A stretch of DNA of 64,000 nt from Streptomyces viridochromogenes DSM 40736 (GCF_000158955.1 NZ_GG657757.1:2937090-3001089); one strand, 5' to 3'; shown: positions 34,546 to 47,448, counted from the first letter of the stretch. Notes: generated from the letters alone by a model not told the origin. Made by a program: numbers and translations.

Positions 34546-35748
34546 CTAGGCCGACATCGGTCGCTGTACCCGGATCGACTGCAGCAGGCCGACCGCTATC
34601 CACACGGCGAACATCGACGAGCCGCCGTACGACACGAACGGCAGGGGCAGGCCGGTGACGGGCATGATGCCGAGGGTCATGCCGACGTTCTCGAACGTCT
34701 GGAAGGCGAGCCAGGCGACGATGCCGGCCGCCACGACCGTGCCGTACAGGTCGGTGGTCTCGCGGGCGATCCGGCAGGCCCGCCACAGGACGATGCCGAG
34801 CAGCAGGATGATCAGGCCGCCGCCGAGGAAGCCCAGCTCCTCCCCCGCCACGGTGAAGACGAAGTCGGTCTGCTGCTCGGGCACGAACTGGCCGGTGGTC
34901 TGCGAGCCGTGGAAGAGGCCGGAGCCGGTCAGGCCGCCGGAGCCGATGGCGATACGGGCCTGGTTGGTGTTGTAGCCGACGCCGGCCGGGTCGAGTTCGG
35001 GGTTGGCGAAGGCGGCGAAGCGGTTGATCTGGTACTCGTCGAGCACCCCGAGCTGCCAGACGGCGATCGCGCCGGCCGCGCCCGCGCCGAGCAGCCCGAA
35101 CACCCACCTGTTGGAGGAACCCGAGGCGAGCAGCACGCCGAGCACGATGATGACCATGACCATGACCGACCCGAGGTCGGGCATGAGCATCACGATCAGC
35201 ATGGGCACGGTGGCCAGACCCAGGGCCTGCAGCACCGTGCGGTGGTCGGGGTACTGCCGGTCTCCCGCGTCGACCCGGGCCGAGAGCAGCATGGCCATGC
35301 CCAGGATGATCGTGACCTTCACGAACTCGGAGGGCTGGAGGGAGAAGCCGCCGGGGAGCTTGATCCACGAGTGGGCGCCGTTGATCGTGGAGCCGAGCGG
35401 GGTGAGCACCAGCAGAATCAGCAGGACCGAGACGCCGTACAGGATCGGCACGGCGGTGCGCAGGCCGCGGTGGCCGAGCCAGATGGTGCCGACCATCAGG
35501 GCGAGGCCGATGCCGGTGTTGAGCAGGTGCCGGATGAGGAAGTAGTAGGGGTCGCCCTGGTTGAGCTCCGTGCGGTTGCGGGTCGCCGAGTAGACGAGGA
35601 GCGTGCCGAGCAGCGACAGGGCCATCGCCGACAGCAGGATCGGCCAGTCGAGCCGCCGCGCCACGGAGTCGCGTGCGAGCAAGCGGTTCCAGCCGGTGCG
35701 CTCGGGGCCGTAGCCCGAGACCTGGAAGCTGTTCACACCGCCGGTCAT
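34546..35748 (-). CDS. rodA: RodA/FtsW-family peptidoglycan glycosyltransferase (Sfr)
   Basis: SEDS glycan polymerase, 400 aa with about ten membrane spans. Conserved segments: GAHSWIKLPGGFSLQPSE, LMPDLGSV (Asp needed for activity in RodA), TDFVFTVAGEELGFLGG and GLPLPFVSYGGSSM. It partners with the class B PBP encoded directly upstream; the genes overlap by 4 nt (ATGA). The equivalent gene in S. coelicolor is called sfr and lies in the same mre cluster, which acts mainly in spore-wall synthesis. Confidence 0.95.
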   Translation of the reverse strand: MTGGVNSFQVSGYGPERTGWNRLLARDSVARRLDWPILLSAMALSLLGTLLVYSATRNRTELNQGDPYYFLIRHLLNTGIGLALMVGTIWLGHRGLRTAVPILYGVSVLLILLVLTPLGSTINGAHSWIKLPGGFSLQPSEFVKVTIILGMAMLLSARVDAGDRQYPDHRTVLQALGLATVPMLIVMLMPDLGSVMVMVIIVLGVLLASGSSNRWVFGLLGAGAAGAIAVWQLGVLDEYQINRFAAFANPELDPAGVGYNTNQARIAIGSGGLTGSGLFHGSQTTGQFVPEQQTDFVFTVAGEELGFLGGGLIILLLGIVLWRACRIARETTDLYGTVVAAGIVAWLAFQTFENVGMTLGIMPVTGLPLPFVSYGGSSMFAVWIAVGLLQSIRVQRPMSA

Positions 35749-37991
35749 GTCGGCAACCTCCGGCTTCCCCGCCGGCGCCGGCGCCTTCGGGTGTCACGGT
35801 TCTCGGGGGACGGTGGGGCCGACGTCACCGGCTGGAGCGGGTCGGCCGGGGCGTTCGGGTCCTTCTTCTTCGCCTGCGGGTCCTTGGCCGGGTCCTTGGC
35901 GATCTTCGGGGTGGCGATGGTGCCGTCCGTCTTGACCTTGGGCAGGGCCTTCTCGGGGGTGGGCAGCAGGGCCTTCTTCGAGTCGATCTTGCCGTCCTCG
36001 GAGACGCCGTACAGCGCGTTGTAGATGTTGCGGACGGCGGGGCCGGAGGCGCCGGAGCCCGTGCCACCCTGGGAGATGGTCATGACGACCGTGTAGTCCT
36101 TGGTGTACGTGGCGAACCAGGAGGTCGTCTGCTTGCCGTAGACCTCGGCCGTACCCGTCTTGGCGTGCATCGGGATCTTGTCCTGCGGCCAGCCGCCGAA
36201 GCGCCAGGCGGCCGTACCGCGGGTGGCGACTCCCGCGAGGGCATCGTCTATGCGGTCGCGCGTCGTCCGCGTCATCGGCAGCTTGCCGTGCGACTTGGGC
36301 TTGATCGGCGTGATGGTCCTGCCGTCGGCGCTGATGACGGCCTTGCCGATGGACGGGTCGTACAGCGTGCCGCCGTTGGAGATGGCGCCGTAGATGGTGG
36401 CCATCTGGATGGGCGTCACGAGCGTGTCGCCCTGGCCGATGGAGTAGTTGACGGAGTCACCGGCGCGCATGCGGTTGCCTTCGAGGCAGTTCTCGTAGGC
36501 GATCTTCTCGGCGTAGCTGCCGTTGCGCTTGCCGGTGCGGCACCAGGCGTCCTTGTTGGCCTTCCAGTAGTTCAGCTTCCACTGGCGGTCGGGGACGCGG
36601 CCGGTGACCTCGTTGGGCAGGTCGATGCCGGTCTCCTCGCCGAGGCCGAACTGGTGGGCGGTCTTGTAGAACCAGTCGTGGGGCTTCTTCTTCGGCTTGG
36701 TGCCGCCGTCGCGCTTCCACTCCTCGTGGGAGAGCCGGTAGAAGACGGTGTCGCAGGAGACCTCCAGGGCGCGGCCGAGGCTGATCGGCCCGTATCCCTT
36801 GGACTCGAAGTTCTTGAAGACCTGGCCGCCGATGGAGTACGAGCTGGAGCACTGGTAGGGGCCGTCGAAGGAGTAGCCCGCGTTGACCGCGGCGGCCGTC
36901 GGGACGACCTTGAAGATCGAGCCGGGCGCCGACTGGCCCTGGATCGCGCGGTTGAGCAGCGGGTAGTTGGAGCTCTTGCCGGTGAGCCGGGCGTAGTCCT
37001 TCGCGGAGATGCCGCCGACCCAGGCGTTCGGGTCGTAGTCCGGGTTGGACGCCATGGCGACGACGCGGCCGGTCTTGGCCTCCATCACCACGACGGCGCC
37101 GGAGTCGGCCTTGTAGTTGGTGCCGGTGTTCCGGTCGTGCTGCTTGCGGGCCTCCTTCATGGCCTCGTTCAGCTGGTACTCGGCGATCCGCTGGACGCGG
37201 GCGTCGATGCTGGTGACGAGGTTGTCGCCCGGGTGGGCGGGGTCCGCCTCGGCCTGGCCGATGACGCGGCCGAGGTTGTCGACCTCGTAGCGGGTGACGC
37301 CGGCCTTGCCGCGCAGCTGCTTGTCGTACTGGCGCTCGATGCCCGAGCGGCCCACCTGGTCGGAGCGCAGGTACGGCGAGTTGGTGTCCTGCGCCTCCTT
37401 GATCTCCTCGTCGGTGACCGGCGAGAGGTAGCCGAGGACCTGGGCGGTGTTGGCCTTGCCCGGGCTCGGGTAGCGGCGCACGGCCTGCGGCTCGGCGGTG
37501 ATGCCGGGGAAGTCCTCGGCGCGCTCGCGGATCTGCAGGGCCTGCTTGGCGGTGGCCTCGTCGGTGATGGGGATGGGCTGGTAGGGCGAGCCGTTCCAGC
37601 AGGGCTGGGGCGTCTTGGCGTCACACAGCCGGACCTTCGCCATGACCTCCTTGGGGGTCATGCCCAGCACGCCGGCGAGCTTGGTCAGGACGTCCTTGCC
37701 GTCGTCCTTCATCTTCAGCAGGTCGGTGCGGGAGGCGGAGACGACCAGCCGGGTCTCGTTGTCGGCGAGGGCCACGCCGCGCGCGTCCAGGATGGAGCCG
37801 CGGACGGCCGGCTGGACGACCTGCTGGACGTGGTTCCCGGAGGCCTCCTTGGCATAGGCCGCGCCCTCACGGATCTGCAGGTACCACAGGCGTCCGCCGA
37901 GCGTGAGCAGAAGGGAGAGGACGAGGACCTGGATGACGACGAGCCGGATCTGGACCCGTGTGTTCCGGCCGGTCTCGGGAATGTTGGTCAC
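35745..37991 (-). CDS. pbp2: Penicillin-binding protein 2 (class B transpeptidase)
   Basis: 748 aa, one N-terminal span (IRLVVIQVLVLSLLLTLGGRLW), a dimerisation/pedestal region, and a transpeptidase domain with the nucleophile in SAPGSIFK (Ser about 358), SCD as the second motif (LEVSCDTVFY) and HAKTGTAE (about 611). Proline/lysine-rich C-terminal tail after the catalytic domain. Cross-links peptidoglycan made by RodA during elongation or sporulation. Start GTG 37991; overlaps rodA by 4 nt. Confidence 0.96.
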   Translation of the reverse strand: MTNIPETGRNTRVQIRLVVIQVLVLSLLLTLGGRLWYLQIREGAAYAKEASGNHVQQVVQPAVRGSILDARGVALADNETRLVVSASRTDLLKMKDDGKDVLTKLAGVLGMTPKEVMAKVRLCDAKTPQPCWNGSPYQPIPITDEATAKQALQIRERAEDFPGITAEPQAVRRYPSPGKANTAQVLGYLSPVTDEEIKEAQDTNSPYLRSDQVGRSGIERQYDKQLRGKAGVTRYEVDNLGRVIGQAEADPAHPGDNLVTSIDARVQRIAEYQLNEAMKEARKQHDRNTGTNYKADSGAVVVMEAKTGRVVAMASNPDYDPNAWVGGISAKDYARLTGKSSNYPLLNRAIQGQSAPGSIFKVVPTAAAVNAGYSFDGPYQCSSSYSIGGQVFKNFESKGYGPISLGRALEVSCDTVFYRLSHEEWKRDGGTKPKKKPHDWFYKTAHQFGLGEETGIDLPNEVTGRVPDRQWKLNYWKANKDAWCRTGKRNGSYAEKIAYENCLEGNRMRAGDSVNYSIGQGDTLVTPIQMATIYGAISNGGTLYDPSIGKAVISADGRTITPIKPKSHGKLPMTRTTRDRIDDALAGVATRGTAAWRFGGWPQDKIPMHAKTGTAEVYGKQTTSWFATYTKDYTVVMTISQGGTGSGASGPAVRNIYNALYGVSEDGKIDSKKALLPTPEKALPKVKTDGTIATPKIAKDPAKDPQAKKKDPNAPADPLQPVTSAPPSPENRDTRRRRRRRGSRRLPT

Positions 37992-38109
37992 TGCTGCTGC
38001 CTCCCCCTCTCCGTACGCCTACGACTCTGTGATGACGGGCTGAAGTCCCCTGCGTGCACAGCCGCTTGACCCCTCACCGTCGCTTGACCGTTCACAGCCG
38101 CTTGACCGT

Positions 38110-38781
38110 TCACAGCCGCTTGACCCCCTTGATGCGCCCGGCCCGCGCCATCCGGGCCCGGACCGCCTTCACCCGCAGCCCGTTCCGCTGGCTGCCGATC
38201 TTCAGGCCGGTGCCGCCGGAGAGCCAGCCGGAGGAGATGTCGGTGGCCTTGGCGGCGGAACCGGACTCGGCGAGCGGATCGTTCTCGGCGCGCCGGGCCA
38301 GTGCCATCACCCCGGGCACGACGAACGGGGCCAGCAGCAGGTCGTACAGGGCGGCCGTGAACAGCAGGCTGCCCAGGCCCACGTGGCGGGCGGCGGTGTC
38401 ACCGACGAGGGCGCCGACCCCGGCATACAGCAGGGTGGAGCCGACGGCGGCGGCGACCACCACGACCATGGGGCCGGTCGCGGACTTCAGCCGGCCCGTC
38501 TCGGGCTTCACCAGGCCCGCGAGGTAGCCGATGACGCACAGCACGAGTGCGTAGCGCCCGGCCGCGTGGTCCGCGGGCGGGGCCAGGTCGGCGAGCAGAC
38601 CCGCGCCGAAGCCGACGAGGGCGCCGCCGACGTGCCCGTACACCAGGGCGAGTCCGAGGACGGTGAGCAGCATCAGGTCGGGCACGGCGCCGGGCAGGTG
38701 CAGGCGGGCGAGGACGCTCACCTGGATCACCAGGGCGACGACGACCAGGACGGAGGAGAGCAGGATCCGGTTGACGCGCAT
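38110..38781 (-). CDS. mreD: Rod-shape-determining protein MreD
   Basis: 223 aa, five to six membrane spans (ILLSSVLVVVALVIQVSVLA, LMLLTVLGLALVYGHVGGAL, LLFTAALYDLLLAPFVVPGV). Bridges MreC and the peptidoglycan enzymes in the Rod complex. The long basic C-terminal tail (RNGLRVKAVRARMARAGRIK) is a streptomycete feature. 13 nt after mreC. Confidence 0.93.
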   Translation of the reverse strand: MRVNRILLSSVLVVVALVIQVSVLARLHLPGAVPDLMLLTVLGLALVYGHVGGALVGFGAGLLADLAPPADHAAGRYALVLCVIGYLAGLVKPETGRLKSATGPMVVVVAAAVGSTLLYAGVGALVGDTAARHVGLGSLLFTAALYDLLLAPFVVPGVMALARRAENDPLAESGSAAKATDISSGWLSGGTGLKIGSQRNGLRVKAVRARMARAGRIKGVKRL

Positions 38782-38794
38782 GAGGTGACAGCTC

Positions 38795-39742
38795 CTACTG
38801 CTCTGGCTGGTTCTGGCCGTCTGCGGGTGCCTCGGCCGACGGCGTCACGGTCACCGTCACCGTCGGCCTGGGGGTCGGCTTGGGCTTGGGCGGGAGCACC
38901 GTGTCGCGCGGGTCCTTCTTCGGGGCCTCGACGACGACACCGACGATGTCGAGCTTGGTGAAGCTGGCGTACGGCGTGACGTACAGCGTGCGGGTCAGGC
39001 CGCCGCCTGACGGGTCGACACGGGAGACGACGCCGACGGGCACGCCGGGCACGAACGGCCGGTCGGCCTGCGAGCCGAAGGTGACCAGGCGGTCGCCCTT
39101 CTTGACCTCCGCCTTGCCGTTGAGGAGTTCCACACGCAGCGGGCGGTCGCCCTGCCCGGAGGCGAAGCCGAGTTCGTCGCTGGACTCCATCCGGGTGCCG
39201 ACCGTGAAGTCGGGGTCGCTGGCGAGCAGGACCGTGGCGGTGTCGGGCCCGACGGTGGTGACCCGCCCGATGAGCCCGTCCCCGTTCAGGACGGTCATGT
39301 CGCGCTTGATGCCGTCGCTCGCGCCGACATCGATGGTGATGGTCCAGGAGAAGCCCTGCGCCGCCCCTATGGCGATGACCTGGGCGCCCTTGATGCCGTA
39401 CTGGCCCTGGCCGGCCGTCTTCAGCATCTTGTCGAGCTGCTTGAGGCGGCTGCGGCTGCGGTCGTCGCTGCCGAGCCGGGCCTTCAGGGCCGCGTTCTCC
39501 TCCTCCAGCAGAGCGAGCCGGTCGTGCCGCCCGCCGGAGTCACGGATGGCGGAGACCGCGTTGCCGATCGGGTCGACCCCGGCCGACACACCGCTCTCGA
39601 TCGGGCCGAAGACCGTCGCCGCGGCCTGTCGCGCGCCGTCCACGGGCGAATCCTCCCCGCCGCGGATGTCCACCGTGATCAACGCGAACGCGATGGCGAT
39701 CAGCAGCACCAGGAGCAGCCGGCTCTCTCGTGTGTCCCTCAC
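38795..39742 (-). CDS. mreC: Rod-shape-determining protein MreC
   Basis: 315 aa bitopic protein: N-terminal span (LLLVLLIAIAFALITV), coiled-coil (RLALLEEENAALKARL, about 78-105), and two beta-barrel domains (ITIDVGASDGIKRDMTVLNG, RLVTFGS, PFVPGVPVGVVSRVD). The last 45 residues are Pro/Thr-rich. Scaffold of the elongation/spore-wall complex outside the membrane. GTG start at 39742; separated from mreB by 144 nt that includes a hairpin. Confidence 0.95.
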   Translation of the reverse strand: MRDTRESRLLLVLLIAIAFALITVDIRGGEDSPVDGARQAAATVFGPIESGVSAGVDPIGNAVSAIRDSGGRHDRLALLEEENAALKARLGSDDRSRSRLKQLDKMLKTAGQGQYGIKGAQVIAIGAAQGFSWTITIDVGASDGIKRDMTVLNGDGLIGRVTTVGPDTATVLLASDPDFTVGTRMESSDELGFASGQGDRPLRVELLNGKAEVKKGDRLVTFGSQADRPFVPGVPVGVVSRVDPSGGGLTRTLYVTPYASFTKLDIVGVVVEAPKKDPRDTVLPPKPKPTPRPTVTVTVTPSAEAPADGQNQPEQ

Positions 39743-39837
39743 GTGCGGCGGCCGTGCCCTTCCTCATAGGAATTCGGGAAGCCCCAGGGAAACCCGAGGG
39801 GCTGCTTTGTGGGAGTTTATGTCTCTATATCAACGAT

Positions 39838-39871
39838 CCGCCGTACGAGAGGAGATCGTCCCGTACGGCGG
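39838..39871 (-). terminator. Hairpin between mreB and mreC
   Basis: CCGCCGTACG / CGTACGGCGG, perfect 10-bp arms, 14-nt loop, 16 nt after the mreB stop. Probably terminates part of the mreB transcripts before mreC; mreB is then more abundant than the membrane components. Confidence 0.7.
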
Positions 39872-39886
39872 AATCGAAGAGTTACG

Positions 39887-40918
39887 TCATCTGCGCGGCT
39901 GAGCGTCCAGCACCTGCTGGAGCGCCTCGAACTCCTCGACGCACTTTCCGGAACCGAGCGCCACGCTGTCCAAGGGATCCTCGGCGATGTGGATCGGCAT
40001 GCCGGTCTCCCGGCGCAGCCGCTCGTCCAGGCCCCTCAGCAGCGCCCCGCCGCCGGTCAGAACGATTCCCCGGTCCATGATGTCGCCGGACAGCTCCGGC
40101 GGACACTTGTCGAGGGTCGTCTTGACGGCGTCGACGATCGCGTTGACCGGTTCCTCGATCGCCTTGCGGACTTCCGCCGCGGAGATGACGACGGTCTTCG
40201 GCAGCCCGGAGACCAGGTCCCGGCCGCGGATTTCGGTGTGCTCGTCGGAGTCGAGGTCGTACGCCGAACCGATCGTGATCTTGATCTGTTCGGCCGTCCG
40301 CTCACCCAGCAGGAGGGAGTACTCCTTCTTGATGTGCTGGATGATCGCGTTGTCCAGTTCGTCGCCCGCGACACGGATGGACTGGGCGGTGACGATGCCG
40401 CCGAGGGAGATGACCGCGACCTCCGTGGTGCCGCCGCCGATGTCGACCACCATGTTGCCCGTGGCCTCGTGGACCGGCAGGCCGGAGCCGATGGCCGCGG
40501 CCATGGGCTCCTCGATGATGTGCACCTGGCGGGCGCCGGCCTGGGACGACGCCTCGATGACGGCGCGGCGCTCGACGCCCGTGATGCCCGAGGGCACACA
40601 GACGACGACCCGCGGACGAGCCAGATACCGCCGCTTGTGGATCTTCAGGATGAAGTAGCGGAGCATCCGCTCGGTGATCTCGAAGTCGGCGATCACACCG
40701 TCCTTCAGTGGACGTACGGCAACGATGTTGCCGGGCGTGCGCCCGATCATCTTCTTCGCTTCGGCGCCGACCGCGAGGATGCCACCGGTGTTGGTGTTGA
40801 TCGCGACCACGGACGGCTCGTTGAGTACGATCCCACGACCCCTGACGTACACCAGCGTGTTGGCGGTCCCGAGGTCGACAGCCATGTCACGGCCGATGAA
40901 CGACATTGAGTTCCCCAT
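39887..40918 (-). CDS. mreB: Actin-like morphogenetic protein MreB
   Basis: 343 aa, normal length. Actin-fold nucleotide-binding motifs: [13 protein letters not shown] (phosphate 1), [32 protein letters not shown] (phosphate 2) and [14 protein letters not shown] (adenosine). In Streptomyces it acts in aerial hyphae and spore-wall assembly rather than vegetative rod growth. ATG 40918 gives [14 protein letters not shown] 40906 has GGGGAA upstream and could be used. Confidence 0.97.
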   Translation of the reverse strand: MGNSMSFIGRDMAVDLGTANTLVYVRGRGIVLNEPSVVAINTNTGGILAVGAEAKKMIGRTPGNIVAVRPLKDGVIADFEITERMLRYFILKIHKRRYLARPRVVVCVPSGITGVERRAVIEASSQAGARQVHIIEEPMAAAIGSGLPVHEATGNMVVDIGGGTTEVAVISLGGIVTAQSIRVAGDELDNAIIQHIKKEYSLLLGERTAEQIKITIGSAYDLDSDEHTEIRGRDLVSGLPKTVVISAAEVRKAIEEPVNAIVDAVKTTLDKCPPELSGDIMDRGIVLTGGGALLRGLDERLRRETGMPIHIAEDPLDSVALGSGKCVEEFEALQQVLDAQPRR

Positions 40919-41126
40919 CAGGATTCGTCTGGCCTTCCCAGGAGCTTTTGAGGGCTTTTCAGGTAGGCAAAGGTGGGTGCTGTGACGTGAAGGCTTCCAT
41001 CGTAGACGCGCCTTCGCGAACACTGCGGGAGGGTCTCCGCCAATGTCAGCAGATGCTGCGCGGGTTCGCTTGTGGAGACGGGCGTTCGGGGGCGATCGTT
41101 CCCTCGATCGGCACGTATATGCCAGA

Positions 41127-41155
41127 AAAGTCTGGGAGCGGCGCCCCCAGACTTT
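41127..41155 (-). terminator. Rho-independent terminator of ndk
   Basis: AAAGTCTGGG / CCCAGACTTT, perfect 10-bp stem with 9-nt loop followed on the minus strand by TTTTCTGG, 17 nt after the ndk stop. It separates the valS-folC-ndk transcript from mreB, which must have its own promoter. Confidence 0.9.
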
Positions 41156-41171
41156 GCTCGCCCTTCGCGCT

Positions 41172-41585
41172 TTACGCGCGACCCGGGAAGAAGATCTTCA
41201 CTTCGCGCTCCGCGGACTCCTCCGAGTCCGAGGCGTGGATCAGGTTCTCCCGGACGATCACGCCGTAGTCGCCGCGGATGGATCCGGGGGCAGCCGCGAT
41301 CGGGTCGGTCGGGCCGGCGAGCGCGCGCAGCCCCTCGATGACCCGCTCGCCCTCGACGATCAGCGCCACGACCGGGCCCGAGGCCATGAACTCCACCAGC
41401 GGCTCGTAGAAGGGCTTGCCCTTGTGCTCGCCGTAGTGCTGCTCCAGCGTGTCCTGGTCCAGGGTGCGCAGTTCCAGCGCGGTGATCGTCCAGCCCGCCT
41501 TGCGCTCGATGCGGCTGATGATCTCGCCGGTCAGGCCGCGACGGACGGCGTCGGGCTTGAGCAGGACGAGGGTGCGCTGGGTCAC
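41172..41585 (-). CDS. ndk: Nucleoside diphosphate kinase
   Basis: 137 aa. Balances nucleoside triphosphates by phosphate transfer through an active-site histidine. The usual catalytic-His segment (NxxHASD) appears here as [19 protein letters not shown]. Other signatures: [38 protein letters not shown] and GSIRGDYG. 74 nt after the DUF4233 gene. Confidence 0.98.
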   Translation of the reverse strand: MTQRTLVLLKPDAVRRGLTGEIISRIERKAGWTITALELRTLDQDTLEQHYGEHKGKPFYEPLVEFMASGPVVALIVEGERVIEGLRALAGPTDPIAAAPGSIRGDYGVIVRENLIHASDSEESAEREVKIFFPGRA

Positions 41586-41659
41586 GACGGGGCTCCTTAT
41601 GCGTCAAGGTTGTGCGGTTGTGCGGTGAGACGAGGTTACCCGGCGTGTCGGGGCACCTG

Positions 41660-42019
41660 TTACGCAGCGTCAGGTGTGGAGGAACCGGCCTGGGCCGCCG
41701 CGAACCTCGCCTTCGCCGCGTCGACCTTCCGCCCGTAGTGCACGGACGCCCACCACAGGGCCGCGAAGACCGCGCCGAGGAAGAACATCATCGGCACGAC
41801 GAAACCCGACGCGATGAGCCCGAGCTGCAGCGCCCAGCCGAGCACGACCCCGCCGGGGCGCGTCACCAGGCCGCACAGCACCAGGCACAGGAACATCGCG
41901 ACACCGCTGACCGTCCACACCGTGGTCATGGACAGGTCGGGGTCCTTCATGGCGACCAGCCCGGCGAATCCGATGATGAAGAACTCGCCGATCAGGGTCG
42001 AGGAACAGAGGGTACGCAC
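41660..42019 (-). CDS. DUF4233 membrane protein
   Basis: 119 aa, three to four membrane spans (STLIGEFFIIGFAGLVAM, VWTVSGVAMFLCLVLCGLV, LGWALQLGLIASGFVVPMMF, GAVFAALWWASVHYG). Actinobacterial DUF4233 family of unknown function, nearly always found immediately after folC; here the gap is 5 nt, so translation is probably coupled. GTG start at 42019. Confidence 0.9.
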   Translation of the reverse strand: MRTLCSSTLIGEFFIIGFAGLVAMKDPDLSMTTVWTVSGVAMFLCLVLCGLVTRPGGVVLGWALQLGLIASGFVVPMMFFLGAVFAALWWASVHYGRKVDAAKARFAAAQAGSSTPDAA

Positions 42020-42024
42020 GGGAC

Positions 42025-43548
42025 TCAGCCCCTCCCCAGGAGCAGTCGGGCCTCGCCGACGGTGATGACGGAGCCGGTGACGAGCACACCGCCGCCCGCG
42101 AACTCGCCCTCCTCCTCGGCCAGGGTGATCGCGGCCTCCAGGGCGTCCGGCAGCCGCGGCTCGACCTGGACCCGCTCCTCGCCGAACACCTCGACAGCGA
42201 TGCCCGCCAGCTCGTCGGCGTCCATCGCGCGGTGGCTCGAGTTCTGCGTGACCACGATCTCCGCGAAGACCGGCTCGAAGGCCTCCAGCAGCCCCCGTAC
42301 GTTCTTGTCGCCGCTCGCGCCGACCACGCCGATGAGGCGGCTGAACTGGAAGGCCTCCCCGATCGCGGCGGCCGCCGCCCGGGCGCCCGCCGGGTTGTGG
42401 GCGGCGTCCAGCACGACGGTCGGTGAGCGCCGCACGACCTCGAGACGCCCGGGCGAGGCGACCGCCGCGAACGCCTTGCGGATCGTGTCCAGGTCCAGCT
42501 GCTCGGCCCGCTGGGCGCCGACCCCGAAGAACGCCTCGACGGCGGCGAGCGCGACGGCCGCGTTGTGCGCCTGGTGCGCGCCGTGCAGCGGCAGGTACAC
42601 CTCGGGGTACTCGCCGCCGAGCCCGCGCAGCGTCAGCATCTGGCCGCCGACGGCCACCTGCCGGTCCACGACACCGAACTCCAGCCCTTCCCGGGCCACG
42701 GTCGCGTCCACCTCGACGGCCTTCTTCAGCAGCACCTGCGCCGCGTCGACCGGCTGCTGCGCCATGATGACCGTCGCACCCTGCTTGATGACGCCGGCCT
42801 TCTCCGCGGCGATCTCGGCGTGGGTGGTGCCGAGCCGGTCGGTGTGGTCGAGGTCTATCGGCGTGACGACGGCGACGTCACCGTCGATCACGTTCGTGGC
42901 GTCCCAGGACCCGCCCATGCCGACCTCGACCACGGCGACGTCCGCGGGGGCGTCGGCGAAGGCCGCGTAGGCCATGCCGGTGAGCACCTCGAAGAAGGAC
43001 AGCCGGTACTCCTGCGACGCGTCGACCATCTCGACGTACGGCTTGATGTCCTGGTACGTCTCGATGAACCGCTCGGCGGAGATGGGGGCGCCGTCCAGGC
43101 TGATGCGCTCGGTGATCGACTGCACGTGCGGCGAGGTGTAGCGGCCCGTCCGCAGCTCGAAGGCGCCGAGCAGGGCCTCGATCATGCGGGCGGTGGAGGT
43201 CTTGCCGTTCGTGCCCGTGATGTGGATGGACGGGTACGACCGCTGCGGCTCTCCCAGCACGTCCATCAGCGCGGCGATACGGCTGACGGACGGCTCCAGC
43301 TTGGTCTCGCCCCAGCGCGTGGCCAGCTCTGCCTCGACCTCGCGCAGGGCCTTGTCGACCTCGGGGTCGGTGGGGCGGGTGGGGATGTCGGCGTCCGGGG
43401 GGCCGCCCTGGGTGCGCAGGGTGCGGCTGCCGGCCTCGATGACCGCGAGGTCGGGGTCGCGGGTGGTCTCTTCCGCGATGATCTCGTCGAAGGAGTCGAG
43501 GGGGTCGGGCTGGTCGTCGGCGTCGTGGTCTGGAGGGAGCTCGCTCAC
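42025..43548 (-). CDS. folC: Folylpolyglutamate/dihydrofolate synthase
   Basis: 507 aa. Adds glutamate to dihydropteroate and folates. Mur-ligase fold: P-loop HITGTNGKTSTARM, TSPHVQSITERI, VVEVGMGGSWDATNV, TPIDLDHTDRLG, and the C-terminal domain VLDAAHNPAGA. An acidic N-terminal extension of about 75 residues precedes the catalytic region. GTG 43548 (MSELPPDHDADDQ) chosen; the frame is open further upstream without a site. Follows valS. Confidence 0.95.
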   Translation of the reverse strand: MSELPPDHDADDQPDPLDSFDEIIAEETTRDPDLAVIEAGSRTLRTQGGPPDADIPTRPTDPEVDKALREVEAELATRWGETKLEPSVSRIAALMDVLGEPQRSYPSIHITGTNGKTSTARMIEALLGAFELRTGRYTSPHVQSITERISLDGAPISAERFIETYQDIKPYVEMVDASQEYRLSFFEVLTGMAYAAFADAPADVAVVEVGMGGSWDATNVIDGDVAVVTPIDLDHTDRLGTTHAEIAAEKAGVIKQGATVIMAQQPVDAAQVLLKKAVEVDATVAREGLEFGVVDRQVAVGGQMLTLRGLGGEYPEVYLPLHGAHQAHNAAVALAAVEAFFGVGAQRAEQLDLDTIRKAFAAVASPGRLEVVRRSPTVVLDAAHNPAGARAAAAAIGEAFQFSRLIGVVGASGDKNVRGLLEAFEPVFAEIVVTQNSSHRAMDADELAGIAVEVFGEERVQVEPRLPDALEAAITLAEEEGEFAGGGVLVTGSVITVGEARLLLGRG

Positions 43549-43706
43549 GGGGCCCAGTCTACGGAGACCGACTGACATTGTTTGCGGTGGCTTGTGCCTG
43601 TGGGCGGCTGCGGCTCCGTGGGAGCTGGTCGCGCAGTTCCCCGCGTCCCTGAGTGCGTGTCCCAGAGGTACGTGTGAGGCCCCCGGGCCTGGCGGCTCCG
43701 GGGGCC

Positions 43707-46349
<2,643 letters not shown>

Positions 46350-46487
46350 GGGGGTCAGTTTAGAGGCGTCACGTCCGTGTCCCGAAACGCGTTTCGTTTG
46401 TAACGGTGGGGGGCCCGATGCCATGCACACGGCGGGTCTGCGCCAGGATGTCCCGAACGCATAAGCATCTGGAGGGGAACCCAGAAC

Positions 46488-47435
46488 ATGAGCTACAACC
46501 AGCCGGGCCCGTACGGCGGGCAGCCTCAGCAGCCCGGACCGTACGGCCAGCCGGGTCCGTACGGCCAGCCGCCACAGGCGCCCCAGCCCGGCTACGGCTA
46601 CCCCCAGCAGGCCCCTCCGCCCCAGCCCGGTTACGGCTACCCGCAGCAGGCCCCGCAGGGCGTCCCGCCCCAGCAGGCCCCCTACGGTCAGCAGCCCCAG
46701 TACGGTCAGCAGCCGCCCTACGGCCAGCAGCCCCAGTACGGCGTCCCCCAGCCCCCGCCCCCGGGCGGCGGCAAGAAGAAGACGGGCATCATCATCGGCG
46801 CGGTCGCGGTCGTCGCGGCGATCGCCGTGGGCGCCTACTTCGTGATCGGCGGGGGCGGCGGCCTGGAGGACGACGGGCCGCACAAGCTGACGACGCCGGC
46901 GACCGTGCTCACCGAGTACAAGCGCACCACGAAGGACGGGCAGACCGCCGGAAACGCCTCGGAGTTGGAGAAGAGCGGCGTCAAGGGCGCCAAGACCGCT
47001 GCGGGCCTCTACTCCACGGTGGACCTGAGCGACTACGACCCCGACGATCCCTCGTCCGCGGCGAAGATGGCATCGGCCAAGACCCTGACGGTGGCGGGCG
47101 CCTACGGTGAGATCACCGACCCGGAGGCGACGCTGGACCTGTTCTTCGCCAACTTCAAGAAGTCGTCCGAGAAGGAGGCCGCGTCCGGGTCCACGAAGCC
47201 CGAACTGATCGGGGAGCCCGAGGAGGCCGACCTCGACGGCGCGGCCATGAAGTGCCAGTCGGCCAAGTCGCAGGACCAGCTGACCAAGAAGGAGAAGGTC
47301 AACTGGTTCTGCGCGTGGGCCGACTACAGCACCATCGCCATCGTGTCGCCGGCTGAGGCGGCGCAGGGCGTCACCCAGGACGTGGCGATCGACCTCACCA
47401 CCAAGATCCGCGAGGAAGTCCGCGTCAAGGCCTGA
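46488..47435 (+). CDS. Gln/Pro/Tyr-rich membrane-anchored protein
   Basis: 315 aa, function unknown. The N-terminal ~95 residues are low in complexity, built of PYGQ, PQQ and GYGYPQQ units. Then a basic stop (GGGKKKTG), one span ([20 protein letters not shown]), and an extracellular domain of about 180 residues with two cysteines ([14 protein letters not shown]) that can pair. This tripartite layout is common in Streptomyces surface/secretory proteins whose N-terminal tail is cytoplasmic. GGAGGGGAA precedes ATG 46488. Divergent from valS; terminates at a bidirectional hairpin. Confidence 0.85.
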   Translation: MSYNQPGPYGGQPQQPGPYGQPGPYGQPPQAPQPGYGYPQQAPPPQPGYGYPQQAPQGVPPQQAPYGQQPQYGQQPPYGQQPQYGVPQPPPPGGGKKKTGIIIGAVAVVAAIAVGAYFVIGGGGGLEDDGPHKLTTPATVLTEYKRTTKDGQTAGNASELEKSGVKGAKTAAGLYSTVDLSDYDPDDPSSAAKMASAKTLTVAGAYGEITDPEATLDLFFANFKKSSEKEAASGSTKPELIGEPEEADLDGAAMKCQSAKSQDQLTKKEKVNWFCAWADYSTIAIVSPAEAAQGVTQDVAIDLTTKIREEVRVKA

Positions 47436-47448
47436 CGCCGGCGACGAC

